Shown here piece after piece: positions 1 to 9,865 of a DNA stretch of 28,426 bases (the stretch's first letter is position 1; every line of letters starts with the position of its first letter). Under the pieces are notes generated by a model. That model was not told where the DNA came from and searched no databases. It was given only the letters and a program-made list of their open reading frames with translations. The DNA comes from Coprinopsis marcescibilis (lineage: Eukaryota; Basidiomycota; Agaricomycetes; Agaricales; Psathyrellaceae): assembly GCA_004369085.1 (NCBI GenBank), contig ML210438.1, positions 1 to 28,426 on the forward strand. Reading direction: 5' to 3'. A program made the position numbers and the translations under genes.

Positions 1-1
1 C

Positions 2-54
2 GTCAGAATTAAGATTAAGATCATCTTAAAGATGATCTTAATCTTAATTGTGAC
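2..54. repeat. Near-perfect 25-bp-arm palindrome (hairpin)
   Basis: Bases 7-27 are the exact reverse complement of bases 29-49, with a single A between them. After one G/G mismatch (6 and 50) the pairing resumes for 2-5 with 51-54. The arms are A/T rich and built of TTAAGAT-like words. No gene overlaps it. It lies at the window edge, so any larger structure to the left cannot be seen. It could be a hairpin-forming footprint of a small mobile element or a dyad regulatory site; the sequence alone does not decide. Confidence 0.85.
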
Positions 55-699
55 TTGTGAGGGTACCGTTTAAACGAAACGGTATGTACTTGATACATAT
101 TCCCAAAGCGCGATGGCATATGTGGCTCTCCTACATGGCGGTTTCAGGATCACACCGCAGGCACTGGAAATACTTCAGTGTATCTCTAATGATTTGGCCA
201 TATTCTGAACCGCAGCACATCTAGGCCTTGGATCATCCCAGCATTTCGGAAACGATCCTCTCATTACACAAAGGAACATCGACCTCTCGGCCGAGAGATT
301 CTCAATCTTGTCGTTCTGTTCATTCAATCAGACATACGACAGCAACCTAGTCCCACAATCGTGGTTTGTGTACTTTCTGGCTAACCCCTGCGCTTAAACT
401 AAAGCAGCGCGATCGGTGAGAGGGCTAAACTGATAACAAGGCAAGGCATATTTGGGATCCATCGTGAGCACCGCTGCAGCAGGGGCTATGCGCCGAGAAG
501 GCTCAAGAGTAGTTTAGTGGGGTAGGCTATGTAGATAGATAGGCTAGGATATATTAGATTACAGATCTCTGTGCGCCAGCGAGATGGAGGGTCCACTCGG
601 ATTTGAACTTCACCGTTCAATTACATTCGAACTGAATTCACATGGGTATACTACAACTGTCGGACAAATATAACACAGCGCAAGGCCATACTTGCTCCT
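55..699. other. No gene recognised
   Basis: This stretch lies downstream (3') of the broken membrane-protein gene at 700-2511. It has many stops in all frames and no recognisable domain. A short palindromic word, CGTTTAAACG, sits near 68-77. I see nothing else supportable. Confidence 0.5.
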
Positions 700-2511
700 C
701 TATTTCACTGTGAGAACCGTTTGCTCGGAGACTAAACATACGCTATTCGCCCATGATAAAGACCTATAGGACGGGCGACCTGTTTTGGCAGGAGACATCG
801 TCATTCTGTCGTCGCTGGGGGTCTGGGCAGGAGGCGTGGAGCGGTCTGGGACCACATCGCCCACGAGAGGTACGGGGGTTACGCAGGGTGGCACAATTTC
901 AAGAGGGGCCATAGTAGGGCTGCGGGAACTAGCCCTAGCCAGGACGCCGAATGGCTGTTGGATCTGCTCGTCGAGCGGGTCGCTGCTTTCTGTTCATCAC
1001 AATATCAGCGGAAAGCTCGAGTAAACTCAAAATTGAAAATTCTCACCTAATGAATCTGGGACAGCAAGTGCGATTGGAGTAGTGTTTTGCAAATCTCCGC
1101 CGACCCCTGGTGAGGGATGGTACGTGGGGAGCCTGGCGTCAACAGACGATGTTGACCTTCTGGGGGATGATCCTTTTTGTTTTTGGCTGGCTCGCAGATG
1201 AAACCATCTTGGCGTCTGCGTATCGAATGGGTCAATATGCGTTGTACCCGAGCCCGTGACTCGGGCCGGCTTGCTAGTTCGTTTTGTGCGCGGCCGCGAT
1301 AAACACCAGAAGAAACCCGCGAGACAGAAGAACCCCAGCCAAAACGCCACAGTCACCACAATTTTAATTATATCCATTTTCGCATAGGGTTGAGGATCTT
1401 CCTTAACTTGAAGGACCGGTCGTTCGAAGTCAGATAGCTTAAGACGTGGCTTGGACATTCGGTCAGGGAAATCAGGCGTATAAAGGAGGTCGTCGAAGAC
1501 CAGACTGTGGTTCCTGGAATTGACGAAAGTCTGGTTTACAGTGATGATGTGCTTTCCGGGCTCCAGTGACGGGTATTCCACGAGAAGTATGTGGCCATTT
1601 CTGGTGCCGACGTTGTTGGTTAGTTGAAACTGCACCGTTTGTGGTGTATCGCCGTCCAGAGCGAAGGATACGGTGTGACATTTGTGGGGGAGGGGGTCTG
1701 AATTCAGTCCCGATCTGGTAGCCATAAAGATGCAAAGATGTTCCTAGAGATGGTCTGTTATACGTGGCTCCGATATGTTAGCTCAATCGAGGCTGACCTG
1801 AGAACATAAACATAAATCCGGTACCAACGTCTAAGGCCCGATGCGTAGAGTTTCCAAATGGAACAGCCGGCAATTAAGAAATTGGTCGTTGAACATTATC
1901 GGTGTCAGGTTGGTCGATCGCCCAGTTTCCCCAGTAATATATCTCTGAGAGGTTGCTATCGTCTACGATGATCGTTGTATCACTGTCGTACCTCTGCGTT
2001 AGTCCGCTAGAGACAACAGCGTAGTCTAGGAGGAATCCTATGGATTGGCTGTCGTCAAATGCCAGGGTTACAGCGTGCTCGCCGTCCGCGAGTAAAGGAG
2101 ATGTGAACCACTGCCCCGCCGTCCATAGCGTACTCCGAGAATTGAGTACAATCGCTGGTTGCACCTCCCTCACTCCAAGTCAGCGATTCGGGCCTAAAGG
2201 CTGCAGCGGCAACCAGCCCCCCGAAGAAAGCGCATGATACCCCTATCATATAGACTACAGTTCAGACATAACGAGAAAGATAGGCACTGGGCGTACCTCC
2301 AAATGCTAGGGAGACTGTGTGGTTTTTGTCTGGAGGAGCAGTCCGTTCGTCACGTATGTAGATCCGAATTAGCTGTTTCCAAGGTCCCATTGAAATAGTA
2401 TGAGCTGGGAAGCAGTGTGTTTGGATAGTTTTGGAAGCCAGTGTATGTAAATCGGGGTGATCTATTGTCGTAGACTAGCAATACCTCGGGGTATGTGGAC
2501 TGGGCTGCCAT
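700..2511 (-). pseudogene. Broken copy of lectin-like single-pass membrane protein
   Basis: This is the degraded paralogue of the genes at 3248-4675 and 8201-9865. The start (ATG at 2509-2511) opens with the family N-terminus: E-V-L-L-V-Y-D-N-x-S-P-R-F. Introns match the paralogues: 2243-2296, 1744-1797, 990-1046. Reading needs a +1 frame change in exon 1, where the opening frame hits TGA just before a stretch reading DKNHTVSLAFGG. A second change is needed after the LTW motif in exon 2, and a third after GTSLHLYG in exon 3. There is also an in-frame TAA after QRPIS, before PFGNSTHRA. The C-terminal part is well preserved: second beta-sandwich repeat, transmembrane helix (AFWLGFFCLAGFFWCL), an IDPF motif inside the membrane, and a last exon ending with RPSYRSLS and a tail to a stop at 700-702. 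If expressed, only fragments could be made. Sequencing error is a weak alternative because four separate lesions are needed. Confidence 0.8.
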
Positions 2512-3247
2512 ATCGCGTCAAGAGGGCGAGCAAAAGCTGGGGAAGGCGAGGAAAACCTGAGTATAACCGTCAATGTCTGGGAAAGTCCCGTATTTAGAGA
2601 ATATGGGCAGATCAGATCGCCTTCTGATATGTAGAAGTGTTCTTTTTCAATGAAGAGTCTTGAACCTTACTGCGCCTCTTGAGATAATCACGAAGGATCC
2701 TTGAATTCGGTCGTGGCATATCACAGGATCCTTAACTTCGGTGATGGAAGCTCCGTCTGACGCCGCATTAATTTGCAGCCCAATATTCTTTGCGTGCCCA
2801 TGGACAGACTACGGAGACTTGCCGGCGCGATCGAATCCTTCAGGGATGATGCGAAACAAGCACCAGCTATATATGGCAGACCGACAAAGTATTGCGGCTG
2901 AAGCGTTATATTACGACTCGCATTGAGAACCTGCACCGTGCATAAACACATCAAATATCTGCAACAAAGCTATGTGGTCGACATGATCGACGGGTAGAGA
3001 ACTAGAATGAGAATGTTAGTCCGTGAAGTTTGAACTAAACCTGGCAGGATCAGATCATGTATTAAGTATTTGCGAAGTAGGTACGAGAGCTCTAAACTAT
3101 TTATAAAGTCCATCGAAGTCCATCATAAAGGCTGAATACTTGAAATGTAGAAAAAATCCGTTGAGATTCACGATGCGAGTAAAAGTGGCTGTAAGCAGAG
3201 CCTGCAGATGATCTAGGTCAAGTGTCCTTTCGGGGTTGCTAAAGGCA
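2512..3247. other. Intergenic, no gene recognised
   Basis: This stretch lies between the broken copy and the intact copy of the membrane-protein family, both on the minus strand, so it should hold the promoter of the former and the 3' end of the latter. A 77-codon minus-strand open frame (2721-2954) has no family features and is probably chance. Confidence 0.5.
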
Positions 3248-4675
3248 CTAAGCGCCGAAACCCGCTGACAAGCTTCGATAGGACGGTGGCGCAAGCCGGT
3301 CAAAGCTGTGCATCAACTTCCGTCGTATGCGCGAGCGGGCTGGGAGTTGGGGCTGGACAACGAAAGGGGTAATATTGGACACTGACGGGGTGGGTATTAA
3401 ATTGATTTAAGCCAATGTAGAGCAAGCGTGGAGCTTACCTGACTCGGAGTGCCCATTCCAAGGTGCTGACTCGCCGCCATCCAGTTTTCGCAATAGATCC
3501 TCGAGGTTATTCAACCTCCTTCTCCATATACAGAGTACCAGGATGGATATCAGCACGGCTAGGCCTGCTATAGCAGCAAGAATGCCCCCAACAACGATTG
3601 GCATTGTGCTTGGCCCGACTGCATCCATTGGTCCGTCGAGACGCTCCATGATTGGACTGAGGCAAGGCTTTGACCCGCGATTCGGAAACGCAGGTCTATA
3701 GGTTAAAAAGTCAAAGACGAGGCTGTTTTCTCGTTCTCCTTCCTGGTGTGTCATGATTGCGCTGAATGTGTGGATTGTCGGCGAAAGCATCGGGTAATCA
3801 ATGAGGATGATGTGATCGGAAGTCGAAGTCGTATTCTTCGATTCAAATTTGAATGTCTGAGGTCGCCCTCCGTCCATTGTGAAAGTTACGTTGTAGAATC
3901 CACTGCCTTGGGGACTCACACCGTACATCCTGAGGGACGTTCCTGAGAACACAGCATCAATATCAAGTAACGCCGAACGGTAAGCTTCGCGCATTCCAAG
4001 AATCTCACCTAGGAACCGAAACATGATTCCTGCTCCAACACCTGAAGCACGGTGTGTAGAGTTTCCAAAGATTGCCGCCCCAGAGACTGCACTTTCCGCA
4101 GAGATAGACTTGGGGGAATCTGTTACCCATTGTCCGAAGTACTCCAGCTCCGAGGTAGACATGTTGTCAACCATGATCTTCGTCTGATCGTCGTAGTTTT
4201 GGAGGAAGCCGCTTCGAACAACAGCGTACCGTAGGAGATATGCTACTCCTTCGCCGCCTGTGAAGTTCAGATGTATCGTGTGCTCAATATCTGCGAGAGG
4301 CTGGATCTTGAACCATTGACCGTTTACAATCTTTGGATTCTGAGGATCCGCCAGGCTTCCACTACGACCTTCGCCAAGTAGTGTCCAAGTGAAGCTACTC
4401 GTCTGGGATGTGGGTCCGACCACGAGTGCGCCAAACAGTGCACAGGATAGTCCTGTATATGTATTCTCAGCCTCTTCGCACAACACCCTGACCAATAACG
4501 CACCTTCAAATCTGAACTGAGTTGCATGGGACTCGGCGGCAAATGCTTCGTCTAAATCACCAATGATGGACCTGTCCGCTACCTGGGCCCCACCAGAGTC
4601 TAGAACTGTGAACCGCGGGGAGCTGTTTTCATAAAATAGTAGAATGTCGTCGGTTGAGCATGACGCGTTTGCCAT
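3248..4675 (-). CDS. Lectin-like single-pass membrane protein (intact paralogue)
   Basis: Four exons: 4504-4675, 4009-4452, 3439-3942, 3248-3339; 403 residues. An upstream in-frame ATG (4705) exists, but the one at 4675 was chosen because it aligns with the starts of both paralogues (MAN/MAT/MAA before the Y-[ED]-N-S-S-P-R-F motif). There is no signal peptide. Two tandem beta-sandwich repeats follow (about 8-155 and 165-287), each with a G-T/L-S...ALFG or TSLRMYG strand and several N-glycosylation sites. A transmembrane helix spans about 319-345, followed by RRR and a cytoplasmic tail ending APPSYRSLS. The repeats resemble the galactose-binding-like fold common in agaricomycete surface proteins, so an extracellular ligand-binding role is an inference. 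Introns 1 and 2 (51 and 66 bp) are multiples of three without stops, so unspliced RNA stays open. The last acceptor is uncertain: 3340 gives the PPSYRSLS tail shared with the paralogue at 700, whereas 3353 would end at 3300. Confidence 0.8.
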
Positions 4676-6506
4676 TGCCGTGAACTGAGGAAGAAAAGAG
4701 CTCAAGTCGAGCGTTGGGACGGGGAAGTATTGGTGATTTTCCCAGTTCAGTTTGAGAAACCTGGCTATACGGCTTAGGGCTAATTATAGGCAACAGACTC
4801 CTGAGTATCAGGCCTTCGGAAGGTTAGCGAGTTCCGTTATAAGTAATGCATCTGTTGTAGCCTACAGACGAACTCTAATTTTAAAAAATCCGACGACCAC
4901 TGATGCAACGGACTGACTTTGTAACCTAGGACCAGATATAATTGGATGATCTGAACTGTCCTCAGAACATAAACCATCATCCTTACCCACAACCAACCAA
5001 TCACGACAAAGCTTAGGTGATTCTAGGACCCAAAATGGTGAGTATCTCACCAGAGAAGCAGAATTGAGAAGACTGCTGTATGTCAAGATGAGTACCAGTA
5101 TAGGCGCTCCACAGTCAGAAGGCTGGTTGATCATCCATCCGTCACACTTCGAACGTTGTTTTGAGTTTTGAGCTCGCTACTGCGGAACTTGAACGTTTCT
5201 CTGTGTCGTACACGGTGATCCCCGGGTCCTATAAGTATTGAGCGCGTATATGGATAAATCAGCCGACAGAGCTGCTCGATACGCCCATGAGATCCCTAAT
5301 AGTGTTCTAGGAGAGCAATAGTGAGCGTTTAGTGTTAACCGTCAACAACTACTCTAAGGAGCAGCGACAGGGCTAGGTTTGGTGGTGGGTCTTGCCACAA
5401 GTGGACTGTCTCATCAAGAAGGCTGCATTCCGTTCTATGTGAAATCAACGCGCAGTATCATGAACATTGGTGTATGTTCAATGGTGGTTACCGCACCATG
5501 ATCGGCCAACACGGAGACTACAAAGTCCAAACCGGGAGTCTTCTCCATGTCTGAGACGCATTGGGTATACAGGTAACACGCATAATCTCGATCAACCAGC
5601 CTCATTCAATAATCGAATTTGAAGACACTGTCGGTGGCTAGGTTACAGTCCAATCAGAGGTATTCGAATTTCGTACATGTCATAATATATTATGTTAGAT
5701 TGTCGACGGTACATTCTCAACACTGACGCTACAGTTGCGCTCCATCCAGATGCACGCATCGACACGGTTCAGTAACCGTCTTCACGCAATCGCATGTGAG
5801 ATCCATCACAACCTAAAGATACCCATGGTACCAACCCTCCACAGCAATAGTCCACTGATCTGCAAATATATGAGCTACAGCTTGGTGCAGGGGGTGGAAG
5901 AGAAGGCATCGATCTGCGGCAGACACAAAATGCGATACCCAATCATACACCCGGCCAGGAGTAGCTCCTCCATGAAAAGACAGGCACAGGAAAGTGGTTG
6001 CATGGGTTTGGTGGATGGGCGGTTTCTCAGGTCCGGCATGCGGTACGCGGGGTGCCAAAGATATATCTATGCTGGACCAACCGATTGAACCGGCGGTGCC
6101 TGTCCCTGGTGCGGCTGTGTTTAGTAATCTTGAAGGCCAATAAGGCAAAGTTGGTGAAGGGCGCGAGGTTAAGAGCGATGGCGCCGCCAAGGCGAAGCAG
6201 AAGTCGCGAAATAATCGAGAATTGCAGCAACAGTCTACGATGCTCCGAGGAGGAGCTGAATTGGGTCAAAGGGGAGACATGGTTATAACTTATGAAGGTG
6301 TATGGAGCGAATTTGAGGACTGGAGATCAATCGGGGTTTAAGTGTACACCGATTGACACACATAAGGAACAGTGCGTCGGAATGGCTGAGGTTGTGGAGT
6401 CCCAATCACTCAGGTACCAACATCATAATGTGGGGAGGAACGGTTGGTTTGGTCGATTTTGAAGATAGCGTCGAAATGAGCTGGCATACAAGGAGCATCC
6501 TTCCAT
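4676..6506. other. Long gap without a recognisable gene
   Basis: About 1.8 kb. The left end is upstream of the minus-strand membrane gene, and a TATA-like CTATAATTAG (minus strand) lies near 4780-4790. Minus-strand open frames at 5813-6190 and 6027-6269 overlap each other and a plus-strand frame. One has a hydrophobic start (LLLQFSIISRLLLRLGGAIA), but no consistent splice model or family motif emerged. It may hold a decayed gene or simply spacer. Confidence 0.4.
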
Positions 6507-6935
6507 CTAGGTATCGATTCCAATGTGTGGGATACTCGGGAGGTGAGTGAGAAGGCATGTTTCGGTCAACGTTGTTGATGAGATGGGTGTAGTTTCGGTA
6601 CTGGTCGTCGTTGGTGTCGGGAGACAAATGCATGACGGGCACGGTGTACCGGAGTAGGTGAGTGTCGAGCCGCAGGGGCACATCGAGCAAGGCCTCAACG
6701 GACACGGGGTGTAGGTGAGCTTAGGGGGAGGGGTAGTTATCTCAACACAGGTGCAGAAAGGACATCCGGTGACACTTGGGAAAATCTCGGTGAAGGATGA
6801 GCCCAGAGGACAGTCAACGACGCAAGGCTTCAAAGGGCATGGTGTTGGCTTGTCTACCGGGAATTTGGGGCTCTGATGTGCAGAGGAGAGCAGAGAAAGC
6901 GCCAAAGCGTAGGATGCATGGTATGCCAGCTTCAT
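6507..6935 (-). CDS. Small secreted cysteine-rich protein, two modules
   Basis: Single coding exon, 142 residues. The start at 6935 was chosen because it begins a signal peptide (MKLAYHASYALALSLLSSAH); the frame is open upstream to 7067, but that part is not signal-like. Two cysteine modules follow. The first reads C-x4-C-x3-C-x15-C-x2-C-x-C with CPLG after the third Cys and GCPFCTC at the end. The second is C-x4-C-x2-C-x1-C-x10-C-x2-C-x-C, ending CPSCIC. A Thr/Ser-rich linker (about 115-128) is probably O-glycosylated. The module recurs in the proteins at 17271, 18225 and 26508. The spacing is close to that of antistasin-like inhibitor domains, but protease inhibition is only an inference. 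It is likely secreted or wall-bound. Upstream, a TATA-like word lies far away (7321-7329), implying a long 5' leader. Confidence 0.75.
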   Translation of the reverse strand: MKLAYHASYALALSLLSSAHQSPKFPVDKPTPCPLKPCVVDCPLGSSFTEIFPSVTGCPFCTCVEITTPPPKLTYTPCPLRPCSMCPCGSTLTYSGTPCPSCICLPTPTTTSTETTPISSTTLTETCLLTHLPSIPHIGIDT

Positions 6936-7472
6936 GTTGCGAGGTGCGCAGCTGCTTGGTTTAGGTATGGTCTTGTATCCTCGAAAAGCCATGAGAAGCT
7001 CTTCCAATCGGGATTCATTTCGCCACGAAGACTTGAAAATTGAATGTACATACATACCGAGTTCCAATATCCCGTAAGCTTCTGCTCCTTTGAAGAGAGG
7101 TTCTTCGTGTGATGTGAGGGCGCTTGACTTGCTCTGGTCACGAGTCAGACCACTCGCAGGTAAGTGCTGAGTTGTAGTTGAGGGGTTTGGCTCGGTTCTG
7201 CTGGCTGGAATCGATCAGCGAAAGCTCAGTGGCTTTAGAAGAGTGGAGATTCGATTGTGATGTAGTAGGTAGGACTTGGGGTGAGCTAGAGCTGTCCTTA
7301 GAGGATTGCTCTGGCCAAGTACTTATAGTGTTCTAAACTACTTGGTAAATAGATAAATAAATAATGATAAAATGGGGAAAGTTGAGCCAAGAAACTCTAG
7401 AATGTTCGTATGAACAACGTGGAACCCTACATACGGGTGTAGATGCGACAAGAAATGAATTTGTAAGTCAAA
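6936..7472. promoter_or_regulatory. 5' region of the cysteine-rich gene at 6507
   Basis: This contains the leader and promoter of the minus-strand secreted protein. On the minus strand a TATA-like CTATAAGT occurs at 7321-7329, about 390 bp above the ATG. A possible 5'-splice word, GTATGTATGT, lies near 7050-7060, so the leader may be spliced. No other gene is seen. Confidence 0.35.
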
Positions 7473-7802
7473 TATTCACCGTGTGTCGAGTATTTTGGGT
7501 CTTCACGGTCGGTTTCCCACGCACTAAGCCAATTCTGGGCTTTGTTGGGTGCTGGGAAGCGAGATGAAGTCCAAAGATAGTGCCCGATGATCGAAAGAGT
7601 GGAGTTGAGGTGTTTTGGGGCGGAGATATGGCTCGAAATGGCATAGGGATGCTTGCGATGGGCGGGAATCTCGAAGTTTCGATGAACACATGATCGGGCG
7701 CCTAAATGTTTGCACCGTGTTGGCGCTGATGGGTGAGATCTATCATTATGGAGGAACAGAGATGGGCTTGGCTGGTCGCAGCCAGGTCCCAGTCTCTACA
7801 CC
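7473..7802 (+). repeat. 330-bp dispersed repeat, copy 1
   Basis: This segment is similar along its whole length, in inverted orientation, to 28006-28335. Shared blocks include CCCACGCACTAAGCCAATTC, GCCCGATGATCGAAAGAGTG, GGCGGGAATCTCGAAGTTTC, TTGCACCGTGTTGGCGCT and CCAGTCTCTACACC. Similarity stops sharply after CTCTACACC on this side. No coding potential is shared by the two copies. By-eye identity is high but far from complete, so the copies are old. A MITE, solo LTR or other non-autonomous element is possible; I found no target-site duplication. Confidence 0.85.
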
Positions 7803-8200
7803 TTTCATCCTCTCTGTTTCGACGACAAACTACCGAGATTGACATATATGGGAGGACTTCATTTTTATCTCACCGGCAGCGCCCTGTACATGCTGATATG
7901 ACACTTGCTGACACTTGCTGAAGCTATATGGAATATCTCGTTGCTGAGGGGTGGTCAATGTCGAGAAGAAAAACGAAAAGACGAAACTTGCCAGGCGACA
8001 TACTGTGGGAATGGTTTCCGGTGAATGCCGAATATCCGTATGGGGCTACGCTGATAGCTGCCCGCACCGCTTCAATATTACAATATCAATTTCAAGCTCT
8101 TTGTGTCCGTCCCTCTTTGTAGGAAGAATTCATAGTAGAAGTAAAGGATGCCAATTTTGTAAATTTCCCCGAGCAAGTATATTGAACCATGTAGTATTGT
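7803..8200. other. No gene recognised
   Basis: Spacer between the 330-bp repeat and the 3' end of the minus-strand membrane-protein gene at 8201. A 10-base word, TGACACTTGC, is tandemly doubled at about 7900-7918. Nothing else is supportable. Confidence 0.4.
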
Positions 8201-9865
8201 TCAAAGGATATTTTTAGTATGTTGATCACGCCCTGAACTTCCGTCACTGGGTGTTTCCCGAATCCCATACGGTGCGTCTGGATGACTTGAGCCACCAGCA
8301 TCCATCCCAACAATATCACTGTATGCTGGCGGTGCAGTATTAGCAGCACCAAGTCCCAGAGAAAAACGCCGGGGCCCCTTCAGATGTGTGTGCGTTGAAG
8401 AACTGATGGGACTAGAGAAGGTTCCAGTCCCCGAGTCGAAGGGGTCAATCCTTGGGCTCTGGTTGGCTGGAAAGGTCAGAAGCAGATATCAGACTGGGTT
8501 GTGCTCAGAGGGGAAATGAAATGGGCTACGCACATGATATCTCTGATACGACATGTCGAACCTCGTCACGCTGAGTCGTCCCTTGACGTCTTCTCCGTAG
8601 CACCAGCATGTATGCAACAAGAGCTACAGCCAACACAAATACAACGCCCCCCACTACACTCCCCACAACCACAGGTATATTTACGCCTCCGCTCCCTTTC
8701 GCTTTGGCTAGTTCCGTTGGGTCAATTGGTGGGTCTGCTTTAATGAACGGATCCAACTCCGATACATTGTACCGCGGCTTCCCAGCCAAGTTCGAGAATG
8801 TTGGTTGGTACACCAAATAGTCAAGGATAAAGCCCTGGGTCTCCCCTTCGATATACGTCAGGTTCGCCGTGAGTGTGTGCTCCGCAGACTCCAGAGACAA
8901 AAAATCCACGACCGGCCAATGGGGATATTCCGGAAACTCGAGCGAGGTATGATCGAATACCTCCTGTGCTGAGACCCTATACATGATTTCCTTCGACTCT
9001 CCCTCGTTCAGGGTCCATGTTATGTTGTAGGCACCCGGGCGAGCCAAATCCTTCACACCGTACACCTGTATCGACGTGCCTAAACTAAAGGTTATCAACA
9101 GCTGAAGATACAATCACCTCCCACGCTAAACCACCTCACTCACCGGAGAACTTGAACTTAAACCCAGTTCCGATGGTCGCGGTGCGCCTCGTATTGTTTT
9201 GATGAGGCAAATACATTGCTTGATTCAAAGTCTCAAGCCCAAATGTTCTTGACGTCCACTGTCCCCAATAGAAAATCTCCTTCGGACTATCATCATCCAC
9301 CACCACCGACGCGTCATTGTCGTACTGGCCCCTCTGTCCTCCTCTAACCACCGCATAGTCCAGCACCAGGTAGATCTGCGCCTCCTCAGTCACCTCAAAC
9401 GTGAGGTTATGTCGTCCCTCAGAGAGCGGTGGAGACACAAAGAACTGTCCTGGCCCCATCTCGTTCCTCAGTATGATCTCAGCCATCTCCCCCGAGTCAA
9501 TCCTCCACCGCGCAGCAGGAACACTCCTGTCTCTCACGGACTGGAAGAACTGTCCAAACAGCGCAACAGATGTGCCTAGTAGTACACGTTTAGCATTCAT
9601 AACGCTCCGTTCCTGGACAGAAATAAGGCACTACATACGTACCTTCAAACTCGAAACTGAATCCTCGAGTCCTATTACCACCTTCCCCGGGCTCAGTCGA
9701 GTTTCTCGTTAGCAAGAAGGTTTGATTATAGGAGAAGGGGAGAGACTCCAACCCAGGGAAGGGCAGTAATGACCGCTCGAGCGCCAGTGGGTCAACATTT
9801 GTGAATGAGAATCTCGGCGAAGAGTTGTCGTAGATGAGCAGCACTTCACTGTCCGAGGTCGCCAT
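8201..9865 (-). CDS. Lectin-like single-pass membrane protein (intact paralogue)
   Basis: Four exons: 9643-9865, 9144-9575, 8534-9079, 8201-8466; 488 residues. Introns are 67, 64 and 67 bp with good GT/AG ends; the last donor is GTGCGT. Start ATG opens MATSDSEVLLIYDNSSPRFS, and no signal peptide is seen. There are two beta-sandwich repeats: 1 to about 160 (FEFEGTSVALFG, LDYAVVR) and about 170-310 (VVVDDDSP, YWGQW, FKFSGTSIQVYG, LDYLVYQP). A transmembrane helix spans 352-379, followed by RRRR. The cytoplasmic tail carries PRIDPF (405-410) and APPAYSDI (445-452), which looks like a short PPxY-type docking motif. The extracellular domains resemble galactose-binding-like sandwiches, so ligand recognition at the cell surface is inferred. 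Introns interrupt the same Gly codon in both repeats and in the paralogues at 3248 and 700. Confidence 0.85.

Noticed and set aside
1027..1725. 232-codon frame as an independent gene
   Set aside because: Its content is the second half of the lectin-like membrane protein, and the ATG at 1725 arises within the domain after a frame change. It belongs to the broken copy at 700-2511.
2721..2954. 77-codon minus-strand frame between two membrane-protein genes
   Set aside because: It has no hydrophobic or family features, and a plus-strand frame of similar length overlaps it.
5735..6288. Overlapping open frames on both strands
   Set aside because: No family motif, no agreement between frames and no credible splice model. 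One hydrophobic N-terminus alone is not enough.
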